Shown piece after piece: positions 8,702-17,141 of a stretch of 64,000 bases of DNA. Location: assembly GCF_039729145.1 (NCBI RefSeq), contig NZ_CP155793.1:2356001-2420000 (forward strand), written 5' to 3'. Source of the stretch: Microbacterium sp. SY138. GTDB lineage: Bacteria; Actinomycetota; Actinomycetes; Actinomycetales; Microbacteriaceae. Numbering within the stretch: position 1 is the first letter of the stretch; the number at the start of each line of letters is the position of its first letter. The notes under the pieces are model-generated. The model made no database searches, was not told the origin of the DNA, and saw only the letters and a program-made list of their open reading frames with translations. A program made the position numbers and the translations under genes.

Positions 8702-9996
8702 CGCCGGCGCGCCCGATGGTCCGCCTGCTCGGATCGGTGGAGCTGGCTCGTGCGTTCACGCTCGCTGCCCTGACCGCGGTGTTCGGATCGTACGCGATCC
8801 GGCAGATGACGTCAGCCGTCACGCTGGCGACGATCATCGCGGCGCTGTGCCTGCTCGGCGCGGCGATCCTGTGGGTGCGCAGGGACGAGCTCTCCCTTCT
8901 GCGCATCGCGCCGTCGTCGCTGCTCGCATTCCTCGCGTGGGCCCTCGTGAGCGTCTTCTGGAGCACGGACAAGTCCGACACGATCTTCGGCTGGATGTCC
9001 TTGTTCGGCTATGCGTTCCTGGCGATCACGATCGGACACGTCCGGGACACCCTCCAGACCGTGCGGGCGATCGGAGACACGCTGCGGGTGCTCCTCGCCG
9101 CCTCGCTCGCCGTGGAGATCCTGTCGGGCGTGCTTCTCGACCTGCCGTTCACATTCCTCGGCGTGCAGGGCGACCTCGCGGCGGGCGGCCCGATCCAGGG
9201 GCTGTTCGGCAGTCGCAACATGCTCGGGTTCATCGCGGTGATCGCACTGATCACGTTCGTGATCGAGTGGCGGACGCAATCGGTGAACGCACCACTCGCC
9301 GTGATCTCGATAGGGCTGGCGGGGTTCCTGGCGGTGCTCTCCTCCTCTCCGACCGTCCTGGTGCTCGCCGGTGCCGTGGGCGTCGTCACGGTGGCGCTCA
9401 CGATCGTCCGGCATGCGCCTCCGGAACGACGGACGATCGTGCAATGGATGCTCGGGGTCGTGGTCACCCTCGCTCTCGCTGCCGGCTTCGCGCTGCGCCA
9501 CCAGATCATCGCCCTGCTCGACGCCGGATCCGACTTCTCGCTCCGCGCCTCGCTGTGGAACACCATCCTGGACTTCGTCGCGGTGAAGCCGATCCAGGGC
9601 TGGGGCTGGTTCGGTGACTGGGCTCGCGGCGAATACCCGTTCACCTACATCAACTTCCAGCTCGACGATCGCCACCAGAGCGCGCTCAACGCGTTCTTCG
9701 ACGTGCTCCTGCAACTCGGCGCCGCGGGCCTGGTGGTGTTCCTGCTCCTGGGCGGTGTCGCCCTGATCCGCTCCTGGCTCGTGGCGAGCACACGACGATC
9801 GGTCGTCTACGCGTGGACCCCGATCATGCTCGTGACCCTGGCGGTCGACTCGATGTTCGAGAGCTTCACGCTCGTCGGCGCCGGGTGGTTCATGCTCGTG
9901 CTGTGCGCCCTACGTGCCGGGCAATCGCGGTCGTGGCGCGAGAACATCGATGCGGCGCATACGGGCGCCATCCCGACGCTGCGTCCGCAGGAGTAG
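8698..9996 (+). CDS. Second O-antigen ligase / polymerase family membrane protein
   Basis: 432 residues from a GTG that overlaps the upstream stop (GTGA), with GGCGGG just upstream. About ten transmembrane helices; the large loop carries FVAVKPIQGWGWFGDW and DRHQSALNAFFDVLLQLG, corresponding to the H-x-x-x-N motif region of the upstream paralogue. It ends in a cytoplasmic tail after residue 400. The pair looks like a tandem duplication that has diverged, perhaps for two polymers. It converges on galE with a 13-nt gap. Confidence 0.85.
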   Translation: MTPARPMVRLLGSVELARAFTLAALTAVFGSYAIRQMTSAVTLATIIAALCLLGAAILWVRRDELSLLRIAPSSLLAFLAWALVSVFWSTDKSDTIFGWMSLFGYAFLAITIGHVRDTLQTVRAIGDTLRVLLAASLAVEILSGVLLDLPFTFLGVQGDLAAGGPIQGLFGSRNMLGFIAVIALITFVIEWRTQSVNAPLAVISIGLAGFLAVLSSSPTVLVLAGAVGVVTVALTIVRHAPPERRTIVQWMLGVVVTLALAAGFALRHQIIALLDAGSDFSLRASLWNTILDFVAVKPIQGWGWFGDWARGEYPFTYINFQLDDRHQSALNAFFDVLLQLGAAGLVVFLLLGGVALIRSWLVASTRRSVVYAWTPIMLVTLAVDSMFESFTLVGAGWFMLVLCALRAGQSRSWRENIDAAHTGAIPTLRPQE

Positions 9997-10009
9997 CCGG
10001 AGAGCGTCG

Positions 10010-10999
10010 TCAGCGCACCGAGGGAAGCTTCGCCGCCCAGGTGATCGCGTCGCGCACGCCATCGTCCACAGAGCGCTCCGCACGCCAGTCCAGGACATCC
10101 GCCGCGCGATCGACGATCGCGAAGGCGCCCGCCTGGTCTCCGGGGCGGCGATCGATGTCGATCGTGGGAAGGGGCTCACCGGTGACGCGCTCGAACGCCG
10201 CCACGAGCTCGCGGACGGTCACGCCCTCCCCTGTACCGATATTGATCACCTGGTAGGGCTCATCGGGTGTGGAGACGTCGTCGAACCTCTTGACAGCGGC
10301 CACGTGCGCGAGCGCGAGGTCCCAGACATGGATGTAGTCGCGCAGCCCTGAGCCGTCGCGGGTGGGCCAGTCGGTGCCCGTGATCGAGAACGGCTCGCCG
10401 GTCGCGCGGGCCCGCATGATCTTCCCCAGCGCGTGCGAGGGCAGGGGGTTCTGCAGGCCGGTACGCATCTGCGGATCGGCTCCGATCGGATTGAAGTAGC
10501 GGAGAGCGATCGCGCGGAAGTCGTCGTTCGTCGCCGCGTCCTTCAAGATCTGCTCGACCATGGCCTTTGTCGTGGCGTAGGGGCTGGACGGTGCGAGGGG
10601 GCTGTTCTCGTCGGCGCCCTGACCGCTCTCCCCCGCGTACACCGCCGCCGACGAGCTGAACACGATGCGGGAGATACCCGCGTCACGGAGTCGCTGGAGC
10701 AGCACGATGGTCCTGCCCACGTTGGTGTCGTAGTAGCCGAGGGGGTCGGTTACCGATTCGGCCACCACGATGCGGGCCGCGCAGTGGACGACAGCATCGA
10801 TGTCGGGGTGATCCGAAAGGAGACGGGTGAGGATCTCCGGGTCGGCGATGTCGCCCTCATAGAGATCGCGCCCCTCACAGAACGCTCGAAGGCCCGTGGA
10901 CAGGTCGTCGAGGATGACCACTTGCATCCCCGCCTCGATGCACGCGGTGGCGACAGTGGATCCGATGTATCCGGCGCCGCCGGTGATCAGTACCTTCAT
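10010..10999 (-). CDS. galE: UDP-glucose 4-epimerase
   Basis: 329 residues from the ATG giving MKVLITGGAGYIGSTVATAC; the longer frame adds six unlikely residues. It has the Rossmann GxxGxxG, the catalytic SSSAAVY serine and YATTK (YxxxK), and a typical extended-SDR length. It interconverts UDP-glucose and UDP-galactose, supplying UDP-galactopyranose that the glf product at 18705 converts to UDP-galactofuranose. The start is preceded by TAGACT with a 7-nt gap, indicating a leaderless mRNA and supporting the chosen start. Confidence 0.93.
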   Translation of the reverse strand: MKVLITGGAGYIGSTVATACIEAGMQVVILDDLSTGLRAFCEGRDLYEGDIADPEILTRLLSDHPDIDAVVHCAARIVVAESVTDPLGYYDTNVGRTIVLLQRLRDAGISRIVFSSSAAVYAGESGQGADENSPLAPSSPYATTKAMVEQILKDAATNDDFRAIALRYFNPIGADPQMRTGLQNPLPSHALGKIMRARATGEPFSITGTDWPTRDGSGLRDYIHVWDLALAHVAAVKRFDDVSTPDEPYQVINIGTGEGVTVRELVAAFERVTGEPLPTIDIDRRPGDQAGAFAIVDRAADVLDWRAERSVDDGVRDAITWAAKLPSVR

Positions 11000-11006
11000 C
11001 GCAGCC

Positions 11007-11012
11007 AGTCTA
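11007..11012 (-). promoter_or_regulatory. Candidate leaderless -10 hexamer (TAGACT) for galE
   Basis: TAGACT on the minus strand ends 7 nt before the galE ATG at 10999. Confidence 0.55.
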
Positions 11013-11173
11013 ACCATCGTCTCTCTGCGGCCGAGGTGAGCCTCTCCGCTGATCCCGAGGGAGCGGACGGTAGGCTACTCACTGCTCGTCATGTCCCGCA
11101 TCGTCCCCGACGGTGACACGTGGTGACGGAGCCCTCAGCCCCCTGAACTGCCATCGATCTTCGAGGAGAAGGT

Positions 11174-12142
11174 ATGACCGCGGCGCCCGCTGCATTCGAT
11201 CCGAAAGCGGCGACGATCGTCGTCGTCACCTTCAACAGATCGCATCTGCTCACCGGACTTCTCACCAGCATCACGGCGATGGACCCGAAACCCGGGCGCG
11301 TCGTGATCATCGACAATGCCTCCTCCGACGACACGACCGACGTGGTCGAATCCTTCCGCGACACCATCGACACCGAGGTGGTGTATCGCCGCTTGGAGAC
11401 CAACACGGGAGGCTCCGGCGGGTTCAGCGAAGGCATGCGCACCGCGTATGAGCTCGGCTCCGAGTGGATCTGGATGATGGACGACGATGTCGAGGTCGTT
11501 CCGGACGGTCTCGCGAAGATGGGCAAGTGGGCCCCTCGTTTCAAGAGCATCCAGGGTCGCCGCTACGACTACGACGGCAGCGAGTTCTACTGGCAGTACC
11601 GCATCGCGGAGCGCATGGGCATCCCGATCCCCTTCGCTCCCTCGGGCTTCGACGACTCCGGCTTCAAAGAGATGAACAGCGGTTGCTTCGAAGGCATGTT
11701 CATCCACCGATCGATCGTGAAGCAGATCGGCCTGCCCGACCACCGCTTCTTCATCTACTGGGATGACCAGATGTACGGGTGGCTGGCCTCGCGAAAGACC
11801 ACGGCCGTCATCGTCGACGAGTTCGTGCTGCGCCGCACACGCGAGATCAAGCAGTGGGACATGGGCATCCGCCACATGAACGCCTCGAGCAACGCCTACC
11901 GCTTCTACATCATGCGCAATCGCGCCTACATCAAGCACTACTACCGCGCGCACGACAACTACAACCCCGTGCTGTTCGGACTCGGCACCGGGATGACCTT
12001 CGCGAAGGAGCTCATCCGCCTCTTCTTCGTCGAGCGCACCGTCCGCGGCACGAGCAACCTGTTCCGCGGGCTCAAGGAAGGCCGCAAGATCAGCCGCGAC
12101 CGCTCCTGGAAGCCCATGCCCGCGCTGGAAGACGCCTCATGA
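11174..12142 (+). CDS. Family 2 glycosyltransferase, GlfT1-like (probable galactofuranosyltransferase)
   Basis: 322 residues with a GGAGAAGGT Shine-Dalgarno before the ATG. The GT-A fold is clear: TIVVVTFNRSHLL, VVIIDNASSDDTTD, NTGGSGGFSEGM, and the DXD-type metal motif WIWMMDDDVEV, then IYWDDQMYGWLA. The combination NTGGSGGF plus WMMDDD is seen in GlfT1-type galactofuranosyltransferases and related GT2 proteins. With galE adjacent and glf nearby, adding galactofuranose to a lipid-linked primer is plausible. The stop overlaps the next start by 4 nt. Confidence 0.8.
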   Translation: MTAAPAAFDPKAATIVVVTFNRSHLLTGLLTSITAMDPKPGRVVIIDNASSDDTTDVVESFRDTIDTEVVYRRLETNTGGSGGFSEGMRTAYELGSEWIWMMDDDVEVVPDGLAKMGKWAPRFKSIQGRRYDYDGSEFYWQYRIAERMGIPIPFAPSGFDDSGFKEMNSGCFEGMFIHRSIVKQIGLPDHRFFIYWDDQMYGWLASRKTTAVIVDEFVLRRTREIKQWDMGIRHMNASSNAYRFYIMRNRAYIKHYYRAHDNYNPVLFGLGTGMTFAKELIRLFFVERTVRGTSNLFRGLKEGRKISRDRSWKPMPALEDAS

Positions 12143-12726
12143 GTGAGCCGTCCCCCGAGCTCCGGTGGGCACCGATCGAACCGAAGCCGAGGAACAGGGG
12201 CCGAATCTGGCTGATCGTCGGCCTCGCGATCGCCGGGCTGGCGGTCCTCGCCATTCTGCTGATCCTCCTTCTCCCGCGCGGCGAGAGCCCGACGCCTGGA
12301 GTCAGCGGATCTCCCAGCCCAGCGGCGACGGCATCGCCGGACCCGTCATCGACGACCACACCGTCGAGCTCTCCCACGCGCACGCCGGAGATCACTCCCC
12401 CCGCGCCGACCGACCCGAGCCTTGAGAATTTCCGTGCTCAGGTGGGCGGATGGCTAGGCGCCGCCGATCGCGGTCTCGATATCGTTTCCAGCTCAGATGC
12501 GCAGGATGCGGTGTCGGTGATCGACAGCCTCCAGATGGATGCGCAGCGCTTGTCGGATGCGCGACCGCCGGCCTCGATCGACCAGATGTGGCGCGATGGC
12601 GTCACCGCCTACGGTCAGACGCTGTCAGATCTGCGCACGGCCGCCTCTGCCGGAAACGAGACGAAGGCGGCTGTCGCCGCAGCCCGAGCCTCCGCCCACG
12701 AACTTCAGTCCCTCCTGGGTCTGTGA
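12139..12726 (+). CDS. Hypothetical single-pass membrane protein with Ser/Thr/Pro linker
   Basis: 195 residues starting at an ATG overlapping the upstream stop (ATGA), so translationally coupled to the GT2. Seen: a cytoplasmic basic segment, one helix at about 24-46 (IWLIVGLAIAGLAVLAILLI), a Pro/Ser/Thr-rich linker at about 50-95, and a C-terminal alpha-helical domain of about 100 residues rich in Ala, Asp and Ser. I do not recognise the outer domain. Topology suggests an extracytoplasmic or wall-spanning accessory protein. Confidence 0.75.
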   Translation: MSEPSPELRWAPIEPKPRNRGRIWLIVGLAIAGLAVLAILLILLLPRGESPTPGVSGSPSPAATASPDPSSTTTPSSSPTRTPEITPPAPTDPSLENFRAQVGGWLGAADRGLDIVSSSDAQDAVSVIDSLQMDAQRLSDARPPASIDQMWRDGVTAYGQTLSDLRTAASAGNETKAAVAAARASAHELQSLLGL

Positions 12727-12753
12727 GCGGAAGAACAATACGGAAGGGCAATA

Positions 12754-13515
12754 ATGCACAACGTCGTACTCACCGTCGATGTCGATTGGGCACCCGATTG
12801 GGCGATGAAACAGTTACTGGATGTACTCGTGGAGGCTGAGACACCGTCGACGTGGTTCGTCACGCATGAATCTCCGATGCTCGACGTTCTGCGTGAGCAC
12901 CCGACACTCGTCGAGATCGGCGTTCACCCAAACTTCCTCCCGGGCTCCAGCCACGGCGAGAGCCCCGAGGAGGTCATCAGCGAGTGTCTTCGCTTCGCCC
13001 CCGAAGCGCGCACGATGAGGACCCATTGCCTCGTGCAATCGACCCCGATCCTGCAGACGGTCGTGGACGCGAGCCCCATCAGTGTCGACGCAAGCGTCTA
13101 CCTGCGAGACCTCAGCGGGGTTTCTCCTTCGACGCTGCCTCTGGACCATGGACGCAGCCTGACTCGATTCGCTTACGTCTGGGAAGACGACCTCGAGTTC
13201 TTCGCTGAGGAACCCCGCTGGGACGGGCCCCGCTTCATCACGGATCGCGGTACGTCGGATGAGATTACGATCATCGATGTCCACCCGATCCACTTCGCTC
13301 TCAACAGCGCGAGCGTCGGCCCGTATGAGCGCCTCAAAGCCGCCCTGGGCAACATGCGCAACGTGACGGAAGCTGACGCCGCCGAGTTCAGAGGCACGGC
13401 CCCTGGGGCGCGCACTTTCATCCAGTCGATGCTGGAGGCCAAGAACACGCTCGATGCGGAGTTCACGACGCTGTGGAGCCTGGCCGAGTCGAAACGACTC
13501 ACAGACGCACGCTGA
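12754..13515 (+). CDS. WbmS-like polysaccharide deacetylase superfamily protein
   Basis: 253 residues, GGAAGGG Shine-Dalgarno about 7 nt upstream. It starts MHNVVLTVDVDWAPDW, with the paired Asp residues typical of the NodB/deacetylase barrel; EIGVHPNFLPG and a later IIDVHPIHF supply candidate metal and catalytic histidines. This layout matches the WbmS-like branch found in O-antigen clusters rather than classic peptidoglycan deacetylases. No signal peptide is present, so it probably works in the cytoplasm on a nucleotide- or lipid-linked sugar. The specific substrate is unknown. Confidence 0.75.
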   Translation: MHNVVLTVDVDWAPDWAMKQLLDVLVEAETPSTWFVTHESPMLDVLREHPTLVEIGVHPNFLPGSSHGESPEEVISECLRFAPEARTMRTHCLVQSTPILQTVVDASPISVDASVYLRDLSGVSPSTLPLDHGRSLTRFAYVWEDDLEFFAEEPRWDGPRFITDRGTSDEITIIDVHPIHFALNSASVGPYERLKAALGNMRNVTEADAAEFRGTAPGARTFIQSMLEAKNTLDAEFTTLWSLAESKRLTDAR

Positions 13516-13527
13516 GGTGAACGAAGA

Positions 13528-13592
13528 GACCCACGCGCACGGTTCGTCGAACGCGGGCCGATCCCCGGTTCGATGAATCGTGCGCGTGGGTC
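13528..13592. terminator. Long bidirectional hairpin between convergent genes
   Basis: A 13-bp perfect outer stem (13528-13540 with 13580-13592) continues inward for about 12 more pairs with two G-T-type mismatches, giving a near 25-bp stem. It sits between the convergent deacetylase-like and KAS III-like genes and can serve both. Confidence 0.8.
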
Positions 13593-13603
13593 GCGCAGGA
13601 ACC

Positions 13604-14566
13604 TCAGATGCGGCGCTGCCTGACGACGGCACCCGCAATGGTCAGCCCAACTCCGAACCCGAGGAATCCGATCATCGACTCATCACCCGAAGCGTCCGCA
13701 AGCTGGAACGGGATGGAGCTCTGAACCACGTTGCCGTAGCCTGCGGAGCGGAAGAGACTGCCTTGCTCTGCGTTCAGGACCTTCTCGACGGCGGTGACCA
13801 CAGTTCTCGATCCCTGATGCACATACCACGAGACATCATCGAGCGAACCGGCCTGGTCGGTCAGGTCCTGGACGACCTCGGCGATGTTGCGCAGCACGAA
13901 CGTGTAGACCGCTCCACCATTCATCGTGAGATGCCCCGACTCGCGGAGCGCATCAGGTGTGATGCAGAGGTCCGCTGCGTGGCCTCCCTCGGATCGGAAG
14001 GTCGAAGCGATGATCTCCCACTCGTGTGCGACGACACCGTCCGGAACGTTGGACAGAGGCGCGCCGCTCACGATGAGCACGCTTGCTCCGTCCGAGAACA
14101 ACGGCGAGACTTTGAGCTCCGACGGGTCGTAGAGCTTCGTGTAGGTGTCAGCGGCGACAAGAAGCACGGTACGCGCGAGCCCCGCGGCGATAATCGCGTC
14201 GACGACGGCCAGTGCGCGGACGAATCCGGTGCACGCGTCATTGATGTCGAGGACGAACGTCTCCTTCTTGAGATCGAGCCGCGCCTGAAGGAGATGTGCG
14301 TTGCCCGGGGCCGTCAAGACACTCGTCGACGAGACATGCACGAGTCCGTCGACCGCGTCCCGCCACCAACCATCGTCGATCTTCTCGATCGACTCGACGG
14401 CAAGATCCATGGCCGAGACGTCGTCCGGTGTGGCGTACAACGTGTGGAACCCGGTCTTGTCCATGAAGTCAGGGCGCACCGGGCCGTACTGTTCGAGAAG
14501 CTCGGCGACATCGATCCTCTCGGAACCAAGCGCGGTCGAAGGCCCGTAGACCCAGAGCTTACTCAA
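13604..14566 (-). CDS. 3-oxoacyl-ACP synthase III (KAS III / FabH-like) of a glycan locus
   Basis: 320 residues. The thiolase-fold Cys-His-Asn triad is intact: C112 in NDACTGF, H250 in WYVHQGSR and N279 in AGYGNVVQSS, nearly the same numbering as FabH (C112/H244/N274). It would condense an acyl-CoA with malonyl-ACP. The gene overlaps the upstream ACP gene by 8 nt, so the ACP is its likely partner. Sitting in a surface-glycan island and divergent from an LpxD-like acyltransferase, it probably makes a special acyl group for a sugar rather than serving bulk fatty acid synthesis (inference). Confidence 0.85.
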   Translation of the reverse strand: MSKLWVYGPSTALGSERIDVAELLEQYGPVRPDFMDKTGFHTLYATPDDVSAMDLAVESIEKIDDGWWRDAVDGLVHVSSTSVLTAPGNAHLLQARLDLKKETFVLDINDACTGFVRALAVVDAIIAAGLARTVLLVAADTYTKLYDPSELKVSPLFSDGASVLIVSGAPLSNVPDGVVAHEWEIIASTFRSEGGHAADLCITPDALRESGHLTMNGGAVYTFVLRNIAEVVQDLTDQAGSLDDVSWYVHQGSRTVVTAVEKVLNAEQGSLFRSAGYGNVVQSSIPFQLADASGDESMIGFLGFGVGLTIAGAVVRQRRI

Positions 14567-14786
14567 TGAAGCCCTCTGTCCTGAGGATGCCCGCGAGCTC
14601 GTCGAAATCCTTGAACGAGGCGAGCGCGTCGATGTCGCTCACGCCGTCGCCGAGGTGGTCGTGGAGGTGCGTGGTGATCTCGAGCTGGTCGAGGGAGTCC
14701 CAGAGACGATCGCTGGGAGCACCGTCGGGCTGCACACCGCCGAGCGCCTCATCGATGAGCGACTTAAGTTCCGCAGATGACATCAC
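14559..14786 (-). CDS. Acyl carrier protein
   Basis: 75 residues with the 4'-phosphopantetheine attachment motif DSLDQLEI (Ser at position 31) and the acidic, helical make-up of ACPs. The start is GTG at 14786 or ATG at 14783; AGGAG at 14796-14800 is better spaced for the GTG. It overlaps the KAS III gene by 8 nt and has its own promoter (TATACT). The usual DSLD surroundings are kept but the rest differs from the housekeeping AcpP, consistent with a dedicated carrier. Confidence 0.85.
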   Translation of the reverse strand: MMSSAELKSLIDEALGGVQPDGAPSDRLWDSLDQLEITTHLHDHLGDGVSDIDALASFKDFDELAGILRTEGFIE

Positions 14787-14833
14787 GACGGCTGACTCCT
14801 CTCAGGCATCGAACTTCTCGACGCACGACACAA

Positions 14834-14839
14834 AGTATA
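14834..14839 (-). promoter_or_regulatory. -10 element (TATACT) for the ACP/KAS III operon
   Basis: TATACT on the minus strand lies about 50 nt upstream of the ACP start, leaving a leader with the AGGAG Shine-Dalgarno. No convincing -35 is visible. It lies back to back with the -10 of the LpxD-like gene. Confidence 0.5.
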
Positions 14840-14875
14840 TCCCTCGGGACTCTCAGAGAGGCGTCGAGGGCCGAA

Positions 14876-14881
14876 TAGAAT
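14876..14881 (+). promoter_or_regulatory. Candidate leaderless -10 hexamer (TAGAAT) for the LpxD-like gene
   Basis: TAGAAT ends 7 nt before the ATG at 14889, with no Shine-Dalgarno. Confidence 0.55.
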
Positions 14882-14888
14882 CACTTAG

Positions 14889-15761
14889 ATGATCACTCAC
14901 GACGACCTCCGCCGCGCTACCGACATAGAAGCCGCAGAGCCATTCGAAGTTGCCGGGCTGGATATGGCAGGCACGGATCCCGGTCGGTCGATTCTCAGCT
15001 TCATCGACGACGCCCGCTTCCTGCCGGAGGCCGCAGCCAACCCTGCCCTCCGCGTCCTCCTGGTCGCGACGCCGCTGGAAACGGATGCACGGGCGGTTCT
15101 TCACGACGTGGTGATCGTCGTCACCGACGATCCCCGTTGGGCGTTCTACTCACTGCACAATCAGGTCGCGCTGACCTCGACGCTCGAGACGGAACCCAGT
15201 GTCATCGCGGACAGCGCCTCGATCCATCCGACAGCGTTCGTCGACCCCATCGGCGTCGAGATCGGCGCGAACGTGATCATCGAGGCCAACGCGACCGTTC
15301 TGCGGTCGGCCCGGATCGGCGCCAACGCCGTGATCAGGGCGGGCGCAGTGATCGGCACCAGCGGATTCGAGCACAAGCGAACGAGCCGCGGCGTGTTGAG
15401 CGTCGTCCACGACGGGGAGACGGTCATCGGCGAAGGGTCCGAGATCGGGTCGCTCACGGTTGTGGGACGTGGCTTCTCTCGTCGCCACACTCGCCTCGGC
15501 GCAGACTGTCGCATCGATTGCAACGTGATGATCGCCCACGGCAGCCAGCTCGGGGAACGCGTGTTCGTTGCCGCGGGTGCGGTCCTGGCAGGAAGCACAG
15601 CAGTCGGAGATGACGTCTGGGTCGGCCCCAACGCGACGCTCATCGACCGGGTCCGGGTCGGCGCGGGTGCACGTATCGGAATCGGGAGCGTGGTCTTTCG
15701 CGAGGTATCTGCCGGCGACCAGGTCCTCGGCAACCCCGCGCGGGTGGTTGCCCGCTCTTAG
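14889..15761 (+). CDS. LpxD-like acyltransferase (left-handed beta-helix, hexapeptide repeats)
   Basis: 290 residues: an N-terminal alpha/beta domain (1 to about 100), then hexapeptide repeats from about 105 (ADSASIHPTAFVDPIG, IGANVIIEANATVL) to the C-terminus. It keeps the LpxD layout: IGTSGFEHKR in the place of the IGxxGF loop and CNVMIAHGSQLGE, where H217 aligns with the catalytic histidine of LpxD (IAHN). LpxD transfers a hydroxyacyl chain from ACP to the amine of a UDP-sugar derivative. Divergent from ACP and KAS III, its likely acyl source. Lipid A itself is not expected in this organism, so the acceptor is unknown. Confidence 0.8.
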   Translation: MITHDDLRRATDIEAAEPFEVAGLDMAGTDPGRSILSFIDDARFLPEAAANPALRVLLVATPLETDARAVLHDVVIVVTDDPRWAFYSLHNQVALTSTLETEPSVIADSASIHPTAFVDPIGVEIGANVIIEANATVLRSARIGANAVIRAGAVIGTSGFEHKRTSRGVLSVVHDGETVIGEGSEIGSLTVVGRGFSRRHTRLGADCRIDCNVMIAHGSQLGERVFVAAGAVLAGSTAVGDDVWVGPNATLIDRVRVGAGARIGIGSVVFREVSAGDQVLGNPARVVARS

Positions 15762-15768
15762 CGGGCAG

Positions 15769-15798
15769 ACGTGGTTGCTGTCGGCACGGCAACCACGT
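15769..15798. terminator. Hairpin between convergent LpxD-like and GT4 genes
   Basis: A 10-bp perfect stem (15769-15778 with 15789-15798) lies just after the LpxD-like stop. A smaller GCCCGC/GCGGGC hairpin overlaps that stop. There is no T-tract. Confidence 0.55.
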
Positions 15799-15816
15799 TC
15801 ACGCCGGCTGTCCGGC

Positions 15817-17061
15817 CTACCCGGCGCGGTTCGAGCGTGAACCCGTCTGAATCGGTTCCTCCGCGAGCTCCTTCAAGACCTCGAGGTGGCGCCCGGCGAC
15901 GGCATCGATGGTGAAGTTCTGGTCGATGAACGCCTGAGCATTCATCGACACGGCCTCGCGCGTCGCTTCGGGGTTGTCGAGAATCTGATTGATCAGAGCG
16001 GCCAGCGCCACGGGATCGGCTCCGGGATCCTTCGAACTCACGGGCGGAACGATGAACAGTTCTCGCCCGCTCTCCACGACGAGATCGAGGAAGTTGTCCG
16101 GCTCGATCGCCGCGATCACGGGGATACCGGATGCGAGCGCTTCGAGGCTCGCTGTCCCGAACCCACCACCTTCGAGTTCGTGGACTTCGATCTCCGCCGC
16201 AGCGAGATAGTCGGGCACCTCTGCCTGAGGCAGAGCGCCCAGCGCGACGACGGCGTGCTCGACATCGAGCTCAGCCGCGATCTTCAGGAACTCATCGTGG
16301 TAGACCCCGCCGACGACCACGACCAGGGTGTCGGGGTGCTCGACGAGGATCTGCGGCAGAGCGCGAACGAGCGCGATGCGGCTCCGTTGCGGAATCACGT
16401 GTCCGATCGAGACGATGATGCGTTTGCCCGGCTGCCCCAGCTTCGCGATCGCGACGGAGGCATCCCCGCCTCGCATGACGGCGGGATCGATGCCCACCGG
16501 AATGTTCACCTTTCCACTGATACAGCGCGCGTACCGCTTGTCGATGTAGCGATCCATCAGGATGTCCATCACCACGAGCTTCGGCCGATGGACCCGCATG
16601 AGAGGAGCGACGAGCATCCGGTCGGCGACCCCGTAGACGAACGAGTTGAACTTGCTCAACGGGCTTTCCAGCCGGGTGTGAATGCTCAGGAGGGTGGGCA
16701 CACGTCGCTTTCTCGCCCACCATCCACTGAGCCAGGTGAGGTCGAAGAACTGCCCGTGCTGGTGGACGACGTCGGGCGCGAACGCATCGAGCAGTTCGAA
16801 TACACGACGCTTCGCGCTCGGGGAAGAGACGAACCCGATGTCGAAGTTCGCGGCGAACCGCGTCTTGGGCAGGGTCCAGGCGGGAATCCGCACGATCCTT
16901 ATCCCGTCCTTCGTCTCTTCCCGCGGCGCCTCGCCGTATGTCGCGGTGAGCACGAGGACCTCGTGCCCGGCTGCTGCATACTTCTTCGCAAGGTGCTGAG
17001 CGAGATGCGCCGAGCCACCAGGGCGAGGCGGGAAGAAGTTGTTTACGACTGCAATTCTCAT
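15817..17061 (-). CDS. Family 4 glycosyltransferase
   Basis: 414 residues. N-terminal GT-B domain begins MRIAVVNNFFPPRPGGSAHL, with DVVHQHGQFFDL following; C-terminal domain has IIVSIGHVIPQRS and the nucleotide-sugar motif ELEGGGFGTASLEALASGIPVIA, corresponding to the E-x7-E region of GT4 enzymes. The first Glu is in a HELEGGG context rather than the commoner EGFGLxxLE, but the second is intact. Last gene of the flippase/LpxA/glf/Wzm/Wzt operon, so it probably adds a sugar to the same polymer. Sugar donor not predictable. Confidence 0.85.
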   Translation of the reverse strand: MRIAVVNNFFPPRPGGSAHLAQHLAKKYAAAGHEVLVLTATYGEAPREETKDGIRIVRIPAWTLPKTRFAANFDIGFVSSPSAKRRVFELLDAFAPDVVHQHGQFFDLTWLSGWWARKRRVPTLLSIHTRLESPLSKFNSFVYGVADRMLVAPLMRVHRPKLVVMDILMDRYIDKRYARCISGKVNIPVGIDPAVMRGGDASVAIAKLGQPGKRIIVSIGHVIPQRSRIALVRALPQILVEHPDTLVVVVGGVYHDEFLKIAAELDVEHAVVALGALPQAEVPDYLAAAEIEVHELEGGGFGTASLEALASGIPVIAAIEPDNFLDLVVESGRELFIVPPVSSKDPGADPVALAALINQILDNPEATREAVSMNAQAFIDQNFTIDAVAGRHLEVLKELAEEPIQTGSRSNRAG

Positions 17062-17141
17062 GCCCAGTCCATTTCGATACGTGCGACCGCGGGAATCCGC
17101 GCACAGCTGACCAGCCTAACAAGACTCCGGCTGGGGACATC

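Noticed and set aside
13604..15761. Complete lipid A pathway
   Set aside because: Only LpxA- and LpxD-like folds are present; no LpxC, LpxB or LpxK is visible, and the setting is a Gram-positive wall-glycan island.
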